Assembly: GCA_948146395.1 (NCBI GenBank)
Contig: OX411552.1
Span: 13,128,957-13,192,956, forward strand
Source: Fragum whitleyi
Lineage: Eukaryota > Mollusca > Bivalvia > Cardiida > Cardiidae
DNA: 64,000 nucleotides
Direction: 5' to 3'
Positions 1 through 11,069 of this stretch are shown piece by piece. Below the pieces are notes generated by a model. It was not told the DNA's origin. It did not search any database and was given only the letters and a program-made list of their open reading frames with translations. A program made the position numbers and the translations under genes. Every line of letters begins with the position of its first letter. Position 1 is the stretch's first letter.

Positions 1-1361
1 CCTACAGTCATGATTTTAGCTATTTTTATTAATGTCAATATATTGATCACCCATGACAATTTTCAAGTAAGGTTCCTGATCCAGGAGAAGAATAAGGTTA
101 AAGATTTCAAAATTGATCCAAAGTACTACCCACTCCCCCCTATTGCATCTGGTGGCCCTACATTCATGATTTTAGCAATTTTTTTTAGATCCACATGTTG
201 ATCATCCATGCCAATATTGAAGTCTGTATGGCTCCTGGTTCATTAAAAGATGAAGATTAAAGATTACAAAATTTTCACAAAAGTACTACCCTCTCCCCCG
301 GGTGCTCTGCACCTGGTAGCATTACAGTCATGATTTTACCTATTTTCATAAAGGTCTATGAGCTGATCCTCCATGCCAATTTTCAAGTCTGTAGGGCTTG
401 TGGTTCCAAAGAAAAAGAAGAGGGTTAAAGATTACAAAATTTTCACAAAAGTACTACCCTCTCCCCCCAAGTGCACGCACCTGGTGAATCTACAGTCATG
501 ATTTTAGCTATTTATATTAAGGTCCATATGCTGATCATCCATGCCAATATTCAAATCTGTCGGGCTCCTGGTTCAGAAGAAGAAGGTTAAAGATTACAAA
601 ATTTTCACAAAAGTACTACTCCCTCCCCCCTGGTGCTCCACACCTGGCAGCCCAACAGATATGATTTTAGCTATTTTTATTAAGGTCTATGAGCTGATCA
701 TCCATGCCAATTTTCAAGTCTGTAGGGCTCCTGAGTCCGAAGAAGAAGAAGCTTAAAGATTACAAAATTTACCCAAAGTACTACCCCCTCTCCCCTGGTG
801 CTCCACACCTGGTGGCCCAAAAGATATGAATTTAGCTATTTTAATTAAGGTCTATGAGCTGATCCTCCATGCCAATATTGAAGTCTGTATGAATGTGAAA
901 TGTGAAAATTTTTTGCACTTTTTCTTAATGTACGTATTTTTCACATGATTTCTATACAACGTTCATGCACGGAGACGTCTTTTATTAGACTCCCCTAAAA
1001 TGACGTCACAAAGGGTAAAATTATCGAAAGCGGGGTATAAGTATTTGATATTTACACAGGTTAAGCAAAGAGTTTATCAAATGATGATTTATCCTAATTT
1101 TTCAAAAATCCACTGAAAAGCATTAAAGAAACAACAGTAACTCGATACTGGCGCACGTCATGACGTGACGTCGTTACTCGTAACGTTACTTATGGTCAAG
1201 ACCATTAAGAAAATTCGCACCATTTTAGTCAAAATCCAATCTACGGACCCTTTTCTTCGCTCCATTTTTGAATAACGTATATTTTATTCTGCAAAATGAG
1301 AAAAAAATAAAGAAATTTATTGTGAATGATCTCATTGCAGAGATCCTTATATGATCAACAG
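1..1361. repeat. Segmental duplication copy A: 163 bp satellite plus unique tail
   Basis: Positions 1-893 are about five and a half tandem units of roughly 163 bp. Each unit has a core like ATGATTTTAGCTATTTTTAT, then GCTGATCATCCATGCCAA, then AAAGTACTACCC with a C-rich stretch. 894-1361 is a non-repetitive tail with several TGACGTCA-like motifs. The whole segment recurs at 7662-9027 with about 99% identity by eye, differing by a few substitutions and short indels. Short open frames inside the units are by-products of the repeat. Confidence 0.92.
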
Positions 1362-1415
1362 TTTGTCTTTATACTTTACATTTTCTCTGTTATGCAATTT
1401 AGTTCACAAATACAG
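1361..1415. repeat. 55 bp direct repeat, left copy
   Basis: The stretch from GTTTGTCTTTATAC to CACAAATACAG is repeated, identical as far as I can compare, at 5817-5871. On the minus strand it contains the last codons and stop of the protease ORF. It sits exactly at the right edge of segmental copy A. It is much too long for an LTR target-site duplication. Confidence 0.9.
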
Positions 1416-1805
1416 GACAATTGTCACCAAACTCAGTACCAGGTACCACAAGTATAGGGACATTTAAGTCAAAACCTGGAAAGGAACTAAGCTGGATTGA
1501 TGTCTCGATGTATCCTCTCAAAGATAACAAAGAACCATCTGCAATAGAAACATTAAGTCCTAAATTATCAATGCTGTGCAAAGGTGGTCTATCAGGAATA
1601 CTCCTGAAAAAGGGCTCTGAAATTGTAGTAACCATGGAACCAGTATCAACAAGGGCTTTGGTAGAGATACCATGGACAACAATATTTGTTGTATTACTGG
1701 GTCCAATAAGTCTATCAGCAATACTCTGGCCTTGAAAGGTAACACCATCCCCAGATTGGCCAGCATCAGGGGAGGTCACTAGTTTGACGATGGCTTCTTG
1801 TCATG
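1399..1805 (-). pseudogene. Retropepsin-like aspartyl protease of an LTR retroelement
   Basis: The frame encodes about 130 residues with the aspartyl-protease active-site motif ALVDTGSMVT near the middle of the reading frame, flanked by hydrophobic strands (NIVVHGI, PILVV) as in retropepsins. It lies downstream of the gag frames and is shifted -1 relative to them. The two frames overlap by about 25 nt around 1779-1805, the usual gag-pro arrangement. The ORF stops after DNCPVFVN, where homologous proteases, as I recall them, continue, so the C-terminus is probably truncated at the 55 bp repeat. No reverse transcriptase, RNase H or integrase follows. Family knowledge: this protease matures Gag in LTR elements. 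A domesticated protease is possible but unlikely given the broken gag. Confidence 0.8.
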
Positions 1806-2813
1806 AGTATCTGACTTGTTGCCTTTACCTGCTTTCTGGTTTCCTTTCTTTTTCCACCTTGGCTTCCATGGAGGCTTGTTTTGGCTCTGGTTCAGATTAA
1901 CAGAAGATGACTCGGGGGTTGATGAACTTATCGAGTGTAACTTAGTCATGATCTTCGAGAGCTTGTCATCAAGTCCCTGATTCAGTCGTGTTTCCATGGC
2001 CTATAACTGACTCTTCTTCTCCAAGGCCTGAAGTTTTTCTTCCAAGGTATCATGTTGAACAAGGTGGTGTTGGGCACTCTTACCAGAAGAAGGGGTAATA
2101 GAAATCTCTTTCTCAACCTGACGAATCTCTCTAAGTAGCAAATCGAAGTCAGTCAAGCAATCATATTTGTGTCTTGTTTGGCTCTTGAGTCTCTCGGAGC
2201 TGAGGCCTGTCCAGAACTTGTGGCGCAGCAGGTCATTCTTTGCAGTCCGTTGGATATGACCGTTGTCAATCGCAGTCTGAAGAATGGATTCAAGACGGCA
2301 TCCAAAGGCTGTAACACTCTCCGATGGTTTCTGGGATGAGTTAAAGAATTCCTACATGACCATCCCTTTGGAAGAAACTTCACCAAACATGACATCCAAT
2401 TTGTTCAAAATCTCATTTGTGGTAGCTTTCTCTCCAAGTGTAATAAGCATCTTGCGGGCAGTACCTCGAAGGGATCGTCGAATGGCCTGAACCAGCTGGC
2501 TAGCCAAAACATCGTCATCACTGACCAAACAGCTGACCTCAAACCACCATTCCTGGTAAGTCACGTCACCCTTCTGTGGTGGCTCATCTCCAGAAAAAGA
2601 GGGCATCCTTGGTACAGTTGCTGGAGAGACATGGTGTGTCTGGCCATTGGTATGTGATGTCGAAGCCAAGATATCAGCAAGAGACCTCCGCGTAAGGGTT
2701 GAAGTCAGTGGCTCGATCCTGTATTTCTTCTGTAAAATGGCTAACATCTCCTTCTCACTTAAAGGGGATTTGATCTCATCAGGTATACTGTCTTTGTCCT
2801 GTCCAGTAGCCAT
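1777..2813 (-). pseudogene. Gag-like polyprotein of a Ty3/gypsy-type element, broken
   Basis: The frame opens at an ATG at 2813 (protein start MATGQDKD) and reads FSGDEPPQKGDVTYQEWWFEV about 75 residues in. Family knowledge: this is the hallmark of PNMA/ARC-like Gag capsids of gypsy-type elements. The same frame continues as SVTAFGCRLESIL and LLRHKFWTGLSS, again typical capsid sequence, but is cut by stop codons near 2350 and 1998. A basic, Lys/Asn-rich tail (residues read from about 1900 to 1777) takes the place of a zinc knuckle; I see no CCHC. The open frame also extends upstream of 2813 without an obvious better start. Two in-frame stops make it non-functional as written. Confidence 0.85.
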
Positions 2814-2894
2814 TGTTAAAACAATGCAAGGAAAATTTACAAAAGGGACTAGATAGGCAAATTTTACAGATCGGATAAATGGGTGAACAACGGT

Positions 2895-3010
2895 AGCAGG
2901 GTTGGTAAGGGTAAGGGTTACCAAGGTGAACGGTTACCAATGATAAGGGCATTCAAGTATAACGGTTACCAAGGATAAGGGTTACCATGGATATCGGCTA
3001 TCAAGTATAA
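2895..3010. repeat. Degenerate minisatellite of AAGGGTTACCAAGG units
   Basis: Units such as GGTAAGGGTTACCAAGG, AACGGTTACCAA and GATAAGGGTTACCATGG recur with an irregular 15-25 bp period. It lies just upstream of the gag start on the minus strand. Confidence 0.75.
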
Positions 3011-5167
3011 GGATGATATGGTAAAGAGCCAAGTGTATACAGGCTTGTTCCTTTCTATATGGTATGCACAGGATAAGGGTTTAGCAAGGTTCAGGTGTCA
3101 CTTTCACAAAGCATTCATATTCAAAAAAAGAAAAATTCACAAGTTCCTGAAGAGTATAAACACTCAACACAAAAGAAAACCCATTATCCTGAAATAAACA
3201 CATATAAGATAAGGGTCAATACACTTGATAACTATTTATCTGTACTCAATCATCCGTGACATGAAAACATACTGGCTCAAATAGGTCCGCTATGGTACGA
3301 GTCTACACTGTAAGTTAGTTTAAATCACTACCTGAAAATGCTTTAAAGAAATTTGGGCAAAAAATTCCAAATTTACAGGGTACCAACAACATAGGTCATT
3401 GATATAGTCTATTGACGGACATACACTAACTACAACACAGTAAAGGCCTTCATCTCCTTGACTGCGATGCAAAATTTGAACAACGCTTGACAGCCACGCT
3501 ATTGCTGTTAAGTTAACAACATAATGCCGAGCTGTGCAGTATGACCTGGGTATATCACTCGTATAGACAGGGCTTGACACCTAATAAAGCAAATTCACTC
3601 TTCAGTAACGCTGAAACATTTTATTTACGGGTCTGAAAAGTTAAAATACTTTAGTTTCGAACTCTAAACTGACGAAAACCTAAAACTTCTGCGTTCTGAA
3701 ATGATGACCTGAAAATAACTATCTCTCGCACTCAATCATACAAAGTGGTGTTTGTGAAATGTTAGGGAGTGAATGCTAAAAGGAAAGATTGATTTGTTAG
3801 ATCATGCAAAGAGTAAAGGATCTGTCAGTCTGTCATTGTCATAAACATGAGAACAACACTTAGCAAATATTCTAAATATATAAATTCAAATATGAATAAT
3901 TCAAAATTGAGCAAAATTTTCAGACAAATCTATGCATTTAAAACAGTAATGGGGCAGTAATAACGCAGTCAACAGTTTTAAGGTAGTATGACCCTGATCA
4001 GCCAGCTACAACCAATCAATGATAAATCACCTAGGCGAAGTCTGCAGTTTACCTATATAACCATGATAATTATGACCTATACTAGACAATTAATCAACTT
4101 TTGAAGTGATAACTGAATTCTAGACGATTTATTACATGTACTTTAAGGTATCAGGAGTCGCTGTAATTAGCAAAGGATACAAAAGGTGAAATGTGCAATC
4201 TCCATGTCAAGAAAATAAATGCTAATATAATCTGACATCAATAATGGCACAATCACTAGTATCAATAGACTAGGGCAAATACGGGGTTGGCTGATAATGA
4301 CAAAATTGTTGAAAGTGCGATTACGGCTATGAAAACACATAAAAACATGAGCAAATTCAAATATTCCATAGCATCCCGAGCATCATGTAATAACGTAACT
4401 GAGGGTTTTACCTTCTGAAACTTTTTTTTTCAAATTCTGAACTAATGAATTTTAAATGCAGAAAAGGCAAAAATCACCGCATCTGATAAGCTGCAAAATT
4501 GATGGGCAAAATAATCAGGATTATATCAACCATCTTTTCTCAGCAAAACAGATGTTTAACCAAATATGAATTATCAGGTAAAGGGCTGATATTCAATTGA
4601 CCTTGATAAATTTGAAAATACTGTGCAAAAGGATCGATCGCTTTACGATGCAACAAAATAAAGCATTGTGAAGAAGAAAGTTTCAGAAATAATTAAATAC
4701 ATACGTGATTTATCCTAATTATCCCTTAATCACAATATCGCAAATAACACAATTTACACAAGTTTCCAATCTCCTGTAGATCCAGATTATCCTGATCCAA
4801 CGTAGGTTTATCACAGTAAACTATTGCATGTTCACGTTTAAATGAAAGAAAAGGGCTTTCTGTGAAGAAAGTCCAAAATAACAGTGTGGCACATGATTGA
4901 ATCGCGGCGCGATGAAGGAAAATGATGTAGCACACTGATCTGGGTAAACACTAGTTATAGTGCTGCTGCAAACTGTAGAAGGTGGCAGACTGGGGATTCA
5001 GTCTAACCGTTCAAGCGCTCGATGTTTAATCGCTCCGGAGCATGATGAGAACTCTCTACACTGTGGATATTGGTAGAGAAGAAGAAAATGGCCCAAACGT
5101 TCGTGAGTGGTCTAGATTTGGGATCTCTCCATTTCCAACTGTCGACCCTGGCTAGTATGCACGTACA

Positions 5168-5185
5168 GTCTCGTCGTGGTCGCCA
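5168..5185 (-). promoter_or_regulatory. Putative tRNA primer-binding site
   Basis: On the minus strand TGGCGACCACGACGAGAC starts two bases after the LTR end TTACA. Its position and the TGGCGACC start match primer-binding sites of gypsy-type retrotransposons. The priming tRNA was not identified. Confidence 0.6.
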
Positions 5186-5187
5186 AA

Positions 5188-5555
5188 TGTAACCCAGTGA
5201 AAATAATGAAAGACTTATATCAGGGTTTGATGTTTTACTGCGCTATGTACATTTTAGCCAGAATACGATGTAATTGCAGCTATAACATTCTAATAGGTAA
5301 AATAAAGAACCCAAAATAGTTTTAATCTACGGTCTGTCCTTTCGCAAGGTCTAGAGCAGAGTGAGGGCTGCACAGAAGATTAGGCGGGAAACTTGTTAGG
5401 AAAAGCATGCAGGGGCGGAGTTATGTGAACAGAACCCAAGCTCATGACTTTCTCATTCATCTCACTCTCACTCACACATGAAATCTACATGATAGCATGA
5501 CTTTATACATGAGATGAAATGTATTCACAAATACCAACAACTTAACCCTTCTACA
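5188..5555 (-). mobile_element. Single 5' LTR of the gag-protease element
   Basis: Read on the minus strand, a 368 bp block begins TGTAG and ends TTACA next to the primer-binding site. A TATAAAG box lies near 5502-5508 on the minus strand. No second LTR copy is found beyond the protease gene, so this is the only LTR. The outer (upstream) boundary is inferred from the TG...CA rule. Confidence 0.6.
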
Positions 5556-5816
5556 TCAGCTTAGACGTAGCTGGCTTGAGCAAGGGCGAACCTCTCATTG
5601 TGTTGCAAAAAATGCAACATATTGTACAATTTGCTGTTGGATCCACTGTTATCAAAATTAAGCTGTCAGAATGTGTGTCTGTAACACATTTCTGGTGTTT
5701 CTGTTTACACAACAATTACTATTTTCTTTCGTGTAAATTACAGGGTATTTGTGGGGTCATAAAAAAGCTTCTTTTACAATATGACGCAAATTTGATGGCA
5801 CACACAGGAAAAAATC
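5556..5816. other. Sequence between LTR and 55 bp repeat
   Basis: About 260 bp of AT-rich sequence with no coding match. By position it may be 3' untranslated sequence of a second, tandem element copy that shares the LTR, because the 55 bp repeat with the protease end lies just beyond it. Confidence 0.3.
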
Positions 5817-5871
5817 GTTTGTCTTTATACTTTACATTTTCTCTGTTATGCAATTTAGTTCACAAATACAG
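5817..5871. repeat. 55 bp direct repeat, right copy
   Basis: Same 55 bp as 1361-1415. Together the two copies bracket the whole gag-protease region and LTR. Confidence 0.9.
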
Positions 5872-6608
5872 TAAATGTTGTAACCACTTTCAGGACCACC
5901 AAATAGTGATCGCTCATTGGAATGGTCCCTTTGAGCGATATTTCATGATAAATAAAACAGGTCTTTTTCATAGAAAATATAGATTGTCATGTAAGTCTGA
6001 CTGAATTCTATGATTTTCAAACACACTGGGATCATCTCGTTTGATTCAAATTACTGGGTTTCATCAAGAGAAGATTCAATAATAAACAACTGTTCATCAC
6101 AAAGTACCCATATTTACAGAGATTTTGCAGTGTTTTATTCTAGGCAGAGGGATTGGGGGATTCCCCAAATTTCTTCAAGGATTCACCATTTTTTCTGGAT
6201 TAGTGGGGGATTTTTTTACTTTAATCAAAGAGAATGGATAACCACATTTCTCAATTGCATTAATTTTCGTCCTGAAATTTCCCACATTTTTGAAATCCTA
6301 GAATAAACACTGATTTTGCGTCATTAAACAGACTTTTTTTATAATGGTCAATTATTAAATCGGTCACCCTATAGAGGTGGTCGCTTGAGCAATATCAAGT
6401 GAATAATCAAGTAAATTTCACCGGATAATTCTATGGTTATTAGCAAGGTTTTGTGTGAAAACTTTATGAAAACTCAGGAAAAGGAGCTCTTAAGATTATG
6501 GCTAAAAATTTATGGGGAGAAAGCCCACTCGGTCATTTTCATGTAATAAGAATACATTGGTTGTTAAAAAATCAAACTGATTTGAATCATCAGTGAAAGA
6601 TAAAAAGT
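5872..6608. other. AT-rich spacer
   Basis: No conserved coding sequence seen. Short open frames at 5576-6306 have no recognisable motif and cross the 55 bp repeat, so I treat them as chance. Confidence 0.5.
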
Positions 6609-6855
6609 TTAACCCTTGTCATGCTGAACCCAGAATATTCCTGCTTTGGCAGAAGCTATAGGCAAATATCAGCCTGCTCATATGTGTAGTCTGATGTTAG
6701 TCTACACCACCTGTTTCTTACTTTCAAACAAGAATTGTCAATAGATTTGGTTTTTCAAATAAAAATTGACCTACAGTTTGTACTTTCAGTGCATTTTGCC
6801 CTTTGATTTTGATGAAAATTTTTAGCCAAAATTTATTCGGCATGACAAGGGGTAA
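6609..6855. mobile_element. MITE with TTAACCCTTGTCATGC terminal inverted repeats
   Basis: It begins TTAACCCTTGTCATGC and ends GCATGACAAGGGGTAA, a near-perfect terminal inverted repeat. It contains the phrase TTCCTGCTTTGGCAG that marks other copies at 12016-12264, 27052-28125 and 53903-54124. No coding capacity. Confidence 0.75.
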
Positions 6856-7440
6856 TTTAAGATCACTTCAACAATTGCATTGGAAATATGCTATCATGAA
6901 ATTGTTTTTTTAAGGTGGCAATGGACATGGCCTCCCAACTCCCCAAACCGGAAGTAGGTTTTCGTTTATTTTACGGCTTTTTTTGCCCTTTGTTTAAAAA
7001 GACGGGTTTTCACAAGATTCTGCAAATGGAAATAACATAGAAAAATGATGGTAAAATTTCACAATTTTGCTTCTTTTCAACATTTGATATTAATTGAATG
7101 ACTGGGTCATTGAATTAAACAATAAAAGTATGTTTTAAGGTCATTTAATTAGGAGGAGTTACTATATAATAACGAAAAACTTTCTTATTTGCATTGAAAG
7201 GTATGCTGAATTATTTACCAAATAAAGGAAAAACATGTTTTTTAAACATATCAGAAAATAAAGCATTGGGTAATTTCTTGAAACAAGAGGGACGTTGGCC
7301 CTGGGTCGCTCACCTGAGAAAAAAGCTTCATTACCTAGGTATGTCCATGCAACCACAGAAAAAGAGATTTTCACTTATTCAATCAGATAACATTTGAAAT
7401 AATCATTCCCCCTCAATCCATGTCAAATATATAGGCTGTA
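6856..7440. other. AT-rich spacer before satellite copy B
   Basis: I see no gene, hairpin or repeat of note here. Confidence 0.5.
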
Positions 7441-7661
7441 GGGATTCAAAATTCTCAACAAAGCACTCGCCCTCTCCAAAGATGCTCTGCACCTGTTGAA
7501 TCTACAGTCATGATTTTAGCTAATTCAATTAATGTCCATATGCTGATCATCCATACCAATTTTCAAGTCTGTAGGACTCCTGGTTCATTAGAAGAAGTTT
7601 AAAGATTTCAAAAATGATCCAAAGTTCTACCCCCTCCCCAAGACACTCAGCACCTTGTGAC
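7441..7661. repeat. Diverged leading units of the 163 bp satellite
   Basis: About one and a half further satellite units, more diverged (CTCCAAAGATGCTCTGCACC, CATATGCTGATCATCC). They precede the well-conserved copy B and have no counterpart in the window before copy A, which is cut by the window edge. Confidence 0.75.
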
Positions 7662-9027
7662 CTTACAGTCATGATTTTAGCTATTTTTATTAATGTCAAT
7701 ATATTGATCACCCATGACAATTTTCAAGTAAGGTTCCTGATCCAGGAGAAGAATAAGGTTAAAGATTTCAAAATTGATCCAAAGTACTACCCACTCCCCC
7801 CTATTGCATCTGGTGGCCCTACATTCATGATTTTAGCAATTTTTTTTAGATCCACATGTTGATCATCCATGCCAATATTGAAGTCTGTATGGCTCCTGGT
7901 TCATTAAAAGATGAAGATTAAAGATTACAAAATTTTCACAAAAGTACTACCCTCTCCCCCCGGGTGCTCTGCACCTGATAGCATTACAGTCATGATTTTA
8001 CCTATTTTCATAAAGGTCTATGAGCTGATCCTCCATGCCAATTTTCAAGTCTGTAGGGCTTGTGGTTCCAAAGAAAAAGAAGAGGGTTAAAGATTACAAA
8101 ATTTTCACAAAAGTACTACCCTCTCCCCCCAAGTGCTCCGCACCTGGTGAATCTACAGTCATGATTTTAGCTATTTATATTAAGGTCCATATGCTGATCA
8201 TCCATGCCAATATTCAAATCTGTCGGGCTCCTGGTTCAGAAGAAGAAGAAGGATAAAGATTACAAAATTTTCACAAAAGTACTACTCCCTCCCCCCTGGT
8301 GCTCCACACCTGGCAGCCCAACAGATATGATTTTAGCTATTTTTATTAAGGTCTATGAGCTGATCATCCATGCCAATTTTCAAGTCTGTAGGGCTCCTGA
8401 GTCCGAAGAAGTAGAAGCTTAAAGATTACAAAATTTACCCAAAGTACTACCCCCTCTCCCCTGGTGCTCCACACCTGGTGGCCCAAAAGATATGAATTTT
8501 GCTATTTTAATTAAGGTCTATGAGCTGATCCTCCATGCCAATATTGAAGTCTGTATGAATGTGAAATGTGAAAATTTTTTGCACTTTTTCTTAATGTACG
8601 TATTTTTCACATGATTTCTATACAACGTTCATGCACGGAGACGTCTTTTATTAGACTCCGCTAAAATGACGTCACAAAGGGTAAAATTATCGAAAGCGGG
8701 GTATAAGTATTTGATATTTACACAGGTTAAGCAAAGAGTTTATCAAATGATGATTTATCCTAATTTTTCAAAAATCCACTGAAAAGCATTAAAGAAACAA
8801 CAGTAACTTGATACTGGCACACGTCATGACGTGACGTCGTTACTCGTAACGTTACTTATGGTCAAGACCATTAAGAAAATTCGCACCATTTTAGTCAAAA
8901 TCCAATCTACGGACCCTTTTCTTCGCTCCATTTTTGAATAACGTATATTTTATTCTGCAAAATGAGAAAAAAATAAAGAAATTTATTGTGAATGATCTCA
9001 TTGCAGAGATCCTTATATGATCAACAG
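7662..9027. repeat. Segmental duplication copy B: satellite plus unique tail
   Basis: Aligns with 1-1361 from end to end, direct orientation, about 7.66 kb apart. Alignment stops sharply at GATCAACAG: copy A continues into the 55 bp repeat, copy B into unrelated sequence (ATTGCAAGTTTTACAACC). Small differences, such as AGAAGAAGG versus AGAAGAAGAAGG, show the copies are separate rather than a simple sequence repeat error. Confidence 0.92.
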
Positions 9028-9170
9028 ATTGCAAGTTTTACAACCCAAAAACGTGAAATTCCGTAATCATGGCAACAGAATTCCGTCCATGATCATACTA
9101 AACTCCTTGGATAACTTGTTTTCGTTTACTGATATTAAGATCACATTTGATTTTTGTACTTAAATATTTT
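9028..9170. other. Short unique spacer
   Basis: Single-copy sequence between copy B and the next repeat. No feature seen. Confidence 0.4.
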
Positions 9171-9380
9171 TATGCCCCTGATAGGGAGGCATAATAAATT
9201 TGACTTGTCCGTCCGTCCGTCCGTCTGTCCGGCTGTCCGTCCGTCTGTCCGTCTGTCCGTCCGTCCGTCATTCCGTCCAAAAACTTTAACATTGGCCATA
9301 ACTTCCTTATTACTATCAAAGCGGTGTCGGGGGCATTGTCATCTTACAGTGACAGCTCTTGTTATTTATGTTTTAAATCA
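9171..9380. repeat. GTCC-rich microsatellite within a TATGCCCC-type repeat
   Basis: TATGCCCCTGATAGGGAGGCAT is followed by tandem GTCCGTCC/GTCTGTCC from about 9208 to 9278. The mirror form (GACGGACAGAC then ATGCCCCC...GGGGGCAT) is at 25075-25160, which marks it as an interspersed repeat. Confidence 0.7.
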
Positions 9381-9564
9381 TTAAATTGGAAAAATCTCAA
9401 TTTTGGAGATACATGTTGTGGTTGCCATGGCAACAACAATAATCCATTTTCACAATTTTTAATACCAGGTTTAAACTTTTAAACTTTAGACGTCTCATGC
9501 AGCTACTTTCGAATAATTATTTTACAGGGCCATTTTTGGCCATTCGTGAACCTTGTCCTTTCAC

Positions 9565-9829
9565 TGTAATGATCCTTGAGTGACCCTTTATCAGTGTACC
9601 AAAAATTAATTTGATTGGATGAAAAATATGCATTTTATTGGCGGAGGTCATTCCTCAATATGTTAAATAGTGGAAACTATGAAAATCATTTTCTCAGAAT
9701 GTAACTGATGGAATCATTTTTAACATCAGTTGAACCCCAAATATCTAAAAATCTAGTCAAAACATTTATTTGCTTTTACAAGAATTTCATGCCTGTGGAG
9801 CGACTCAAGCCATTCATGGCTTTCTAGTT
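9565..9829 (-). mobile_element. Pearl-like element P1, left-end fragment
   Basis: In minus orientation it starts AACTAGAAAGCCATGAATGG at 9829 with the conserved GCTCCACAGGC motif, then one and a half core units. The microsatellite and right end are missing, so it is a fragment. Confidence 0.8.
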
Positions 9830-10070
9830 ATTAAGGTCTATGAGCTGATCATCCATGCCAATTTTCAAGTCTGTAGGGCTCCTGAGTCCGAAGAAGAAGA
9901 AGCTTAAAAATTACTAAATTTACCCAAAGTACTACCCCCTCTCCCCTGGTGCTCCACACCTGGTGGCCAAAAAGATATGATTTTAGCTATTTTAATTCAG
10001 GTCTATGAACTGATCATCCATGCCAAGTTTTAAGTCTGTAGGACTACTGGTTGAGAAGAAGAAGAATTTT
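9830..10070. repeat. Satellite fragment (163 bp family)
   Basis: About one and a half units of the same satellite as in 1-893, abutting the left end of pearl-like P1 without a gap. Confidence 0.8.
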
Positions 10071-10589
10071 AAAGATTTTCTTACAAATTCAACTTTTGTT
10101 GCCATAGCAACCAGAGTTTTTCATGGATTTCAATTCTTTTAGCTATTTTTGAAGGGGACCACCTAAGCAACATTTCTGTAAAATTTGGTGTTAATATAAA
10201 AATTGTGTTTTTTTGGCATTTTTCTCAGGTAAAATTACAAAAATCGGTACAATATCAGCTTTTGAAGGCATATAATGCAAATGCAATTGATCAAAGAGAA
10301 TTTTCTTTGACAACAGCCATTGTGTACATGTTTAAGGTCTATCTACATGTATGTGTTTTATAGCTATCTGATTGTACTGCTTTTATACTAAACCTAAAAC
10401 TAATTTAAACATTTAACTGAATTTTAAAATTGGCCAGTATCACTCAAGAGCAGATAACTCTCGCATGAATATGAGCATGGAAAGGAACCTTCAATTTTTT
10501 ATATAATGACTATACAATGTAATTCTACAACATATGTGAACAAGAAAAACATTCATTGGGTGGTAAAAAATGATGCTCTGTGTCCATTG

Positions 10590-10747
10590 CAGGGCTTGAA
10601 ATTTCTACTTGTCCTGCCATATAAGAAAATATAGTGATGCATTTAATTCATAAGTGAAATTTTGCAAAATCCACTTGTCCTGCTTATATAGACAAAGAAG
10701 GAAAAAATCATGCAGGACGAGTGGACAAGTAGAGTTTTCAAGCCCTG
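10590..10747. mobile_element. 158 bp MITE, CAGGGCTTGAAA terminal inverted repeats
   Basis: Begins CAGGGCTTGAAATTTCTACT and ends AGAGTTTTCAAGCCCTG. CATTG flanks both ends and may be the target-site duplication. The interior also pairs (ACTTGTCCTGC against GCAGGACGAGTGG). It lies 200 bp upstream of the first recognised UQCRFS1 exon. Confidence 0.75.
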
Positions 10748-10949
10748 CATTGCTACCATAAAGATCTGGTTTAAGGAATGTTGTATTTTTTTGCCAAATG
10801 AAAAAAATTGGAGCCATAATTAACTTTAATTCGCCAATTGCGAATTTGGCTATCGGCAGCGTGAACTTTGCTAATGACAACATTTAAGACTTTACATCCT
10901 ACCTGGTGATCCCATCATCTGACAGGTCATCATATTTTATTCATTTCAG

Positions 10950-11069
10950 GATCCACTCAAGTCCGATTTGCACATACAGATGTAAAAGTTCCAGATTTCT
11001 ACTCATTCAGACAAGATGAAATAGCTAAGACAAAAGAAACAGCTGTATTTTCATATGTTCTTTCTGGAG
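10950..11069 (+). CDS. UQCRFS1: UQCRFS1 exon a: mature N-terminus
   Basis: Acceptor TTCATTTCAG before 10950, donor GAG|GTCAGT after 11069; 120 nt. It begins with the last two bases of a split codon and ends with one base of the next. It encodes [20 protein letters not shown] through FSYVLSG, the start of the mature chain and of the membrane helix. Confidence 0.95.

Larger units (their letters stand above)
2814..5187 (-). mobile_element. Long untranslated leader of the gag-protease element
   Basis: About 2.4 kb separate the LTR and primer-binding site from the gag start. I see no coding frame longer than about 85 codons with recognisable sequence. A leader this long is unusual for a gypsy-type element and probably contains later insertions. 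2895-3010 is a short degenerate minisatellite (next entry). The rest is AT-rich single-copy sequence. Confidence 0.5.

Noticed and set aside
5576..6306. 142- and 98-codon + ORFs
   Set aside because: No recognisable motif, and the first crosses the 55 bp repeat derived from the retroelement.
541..8422. Open frames reading MILAIFIKVYELIIHANFQV-like peptides in the satellite units
   Set aside because: The same peptide recurs because the DNA is a tandem repeat; frames are broken between units and there is no start context or known domain.
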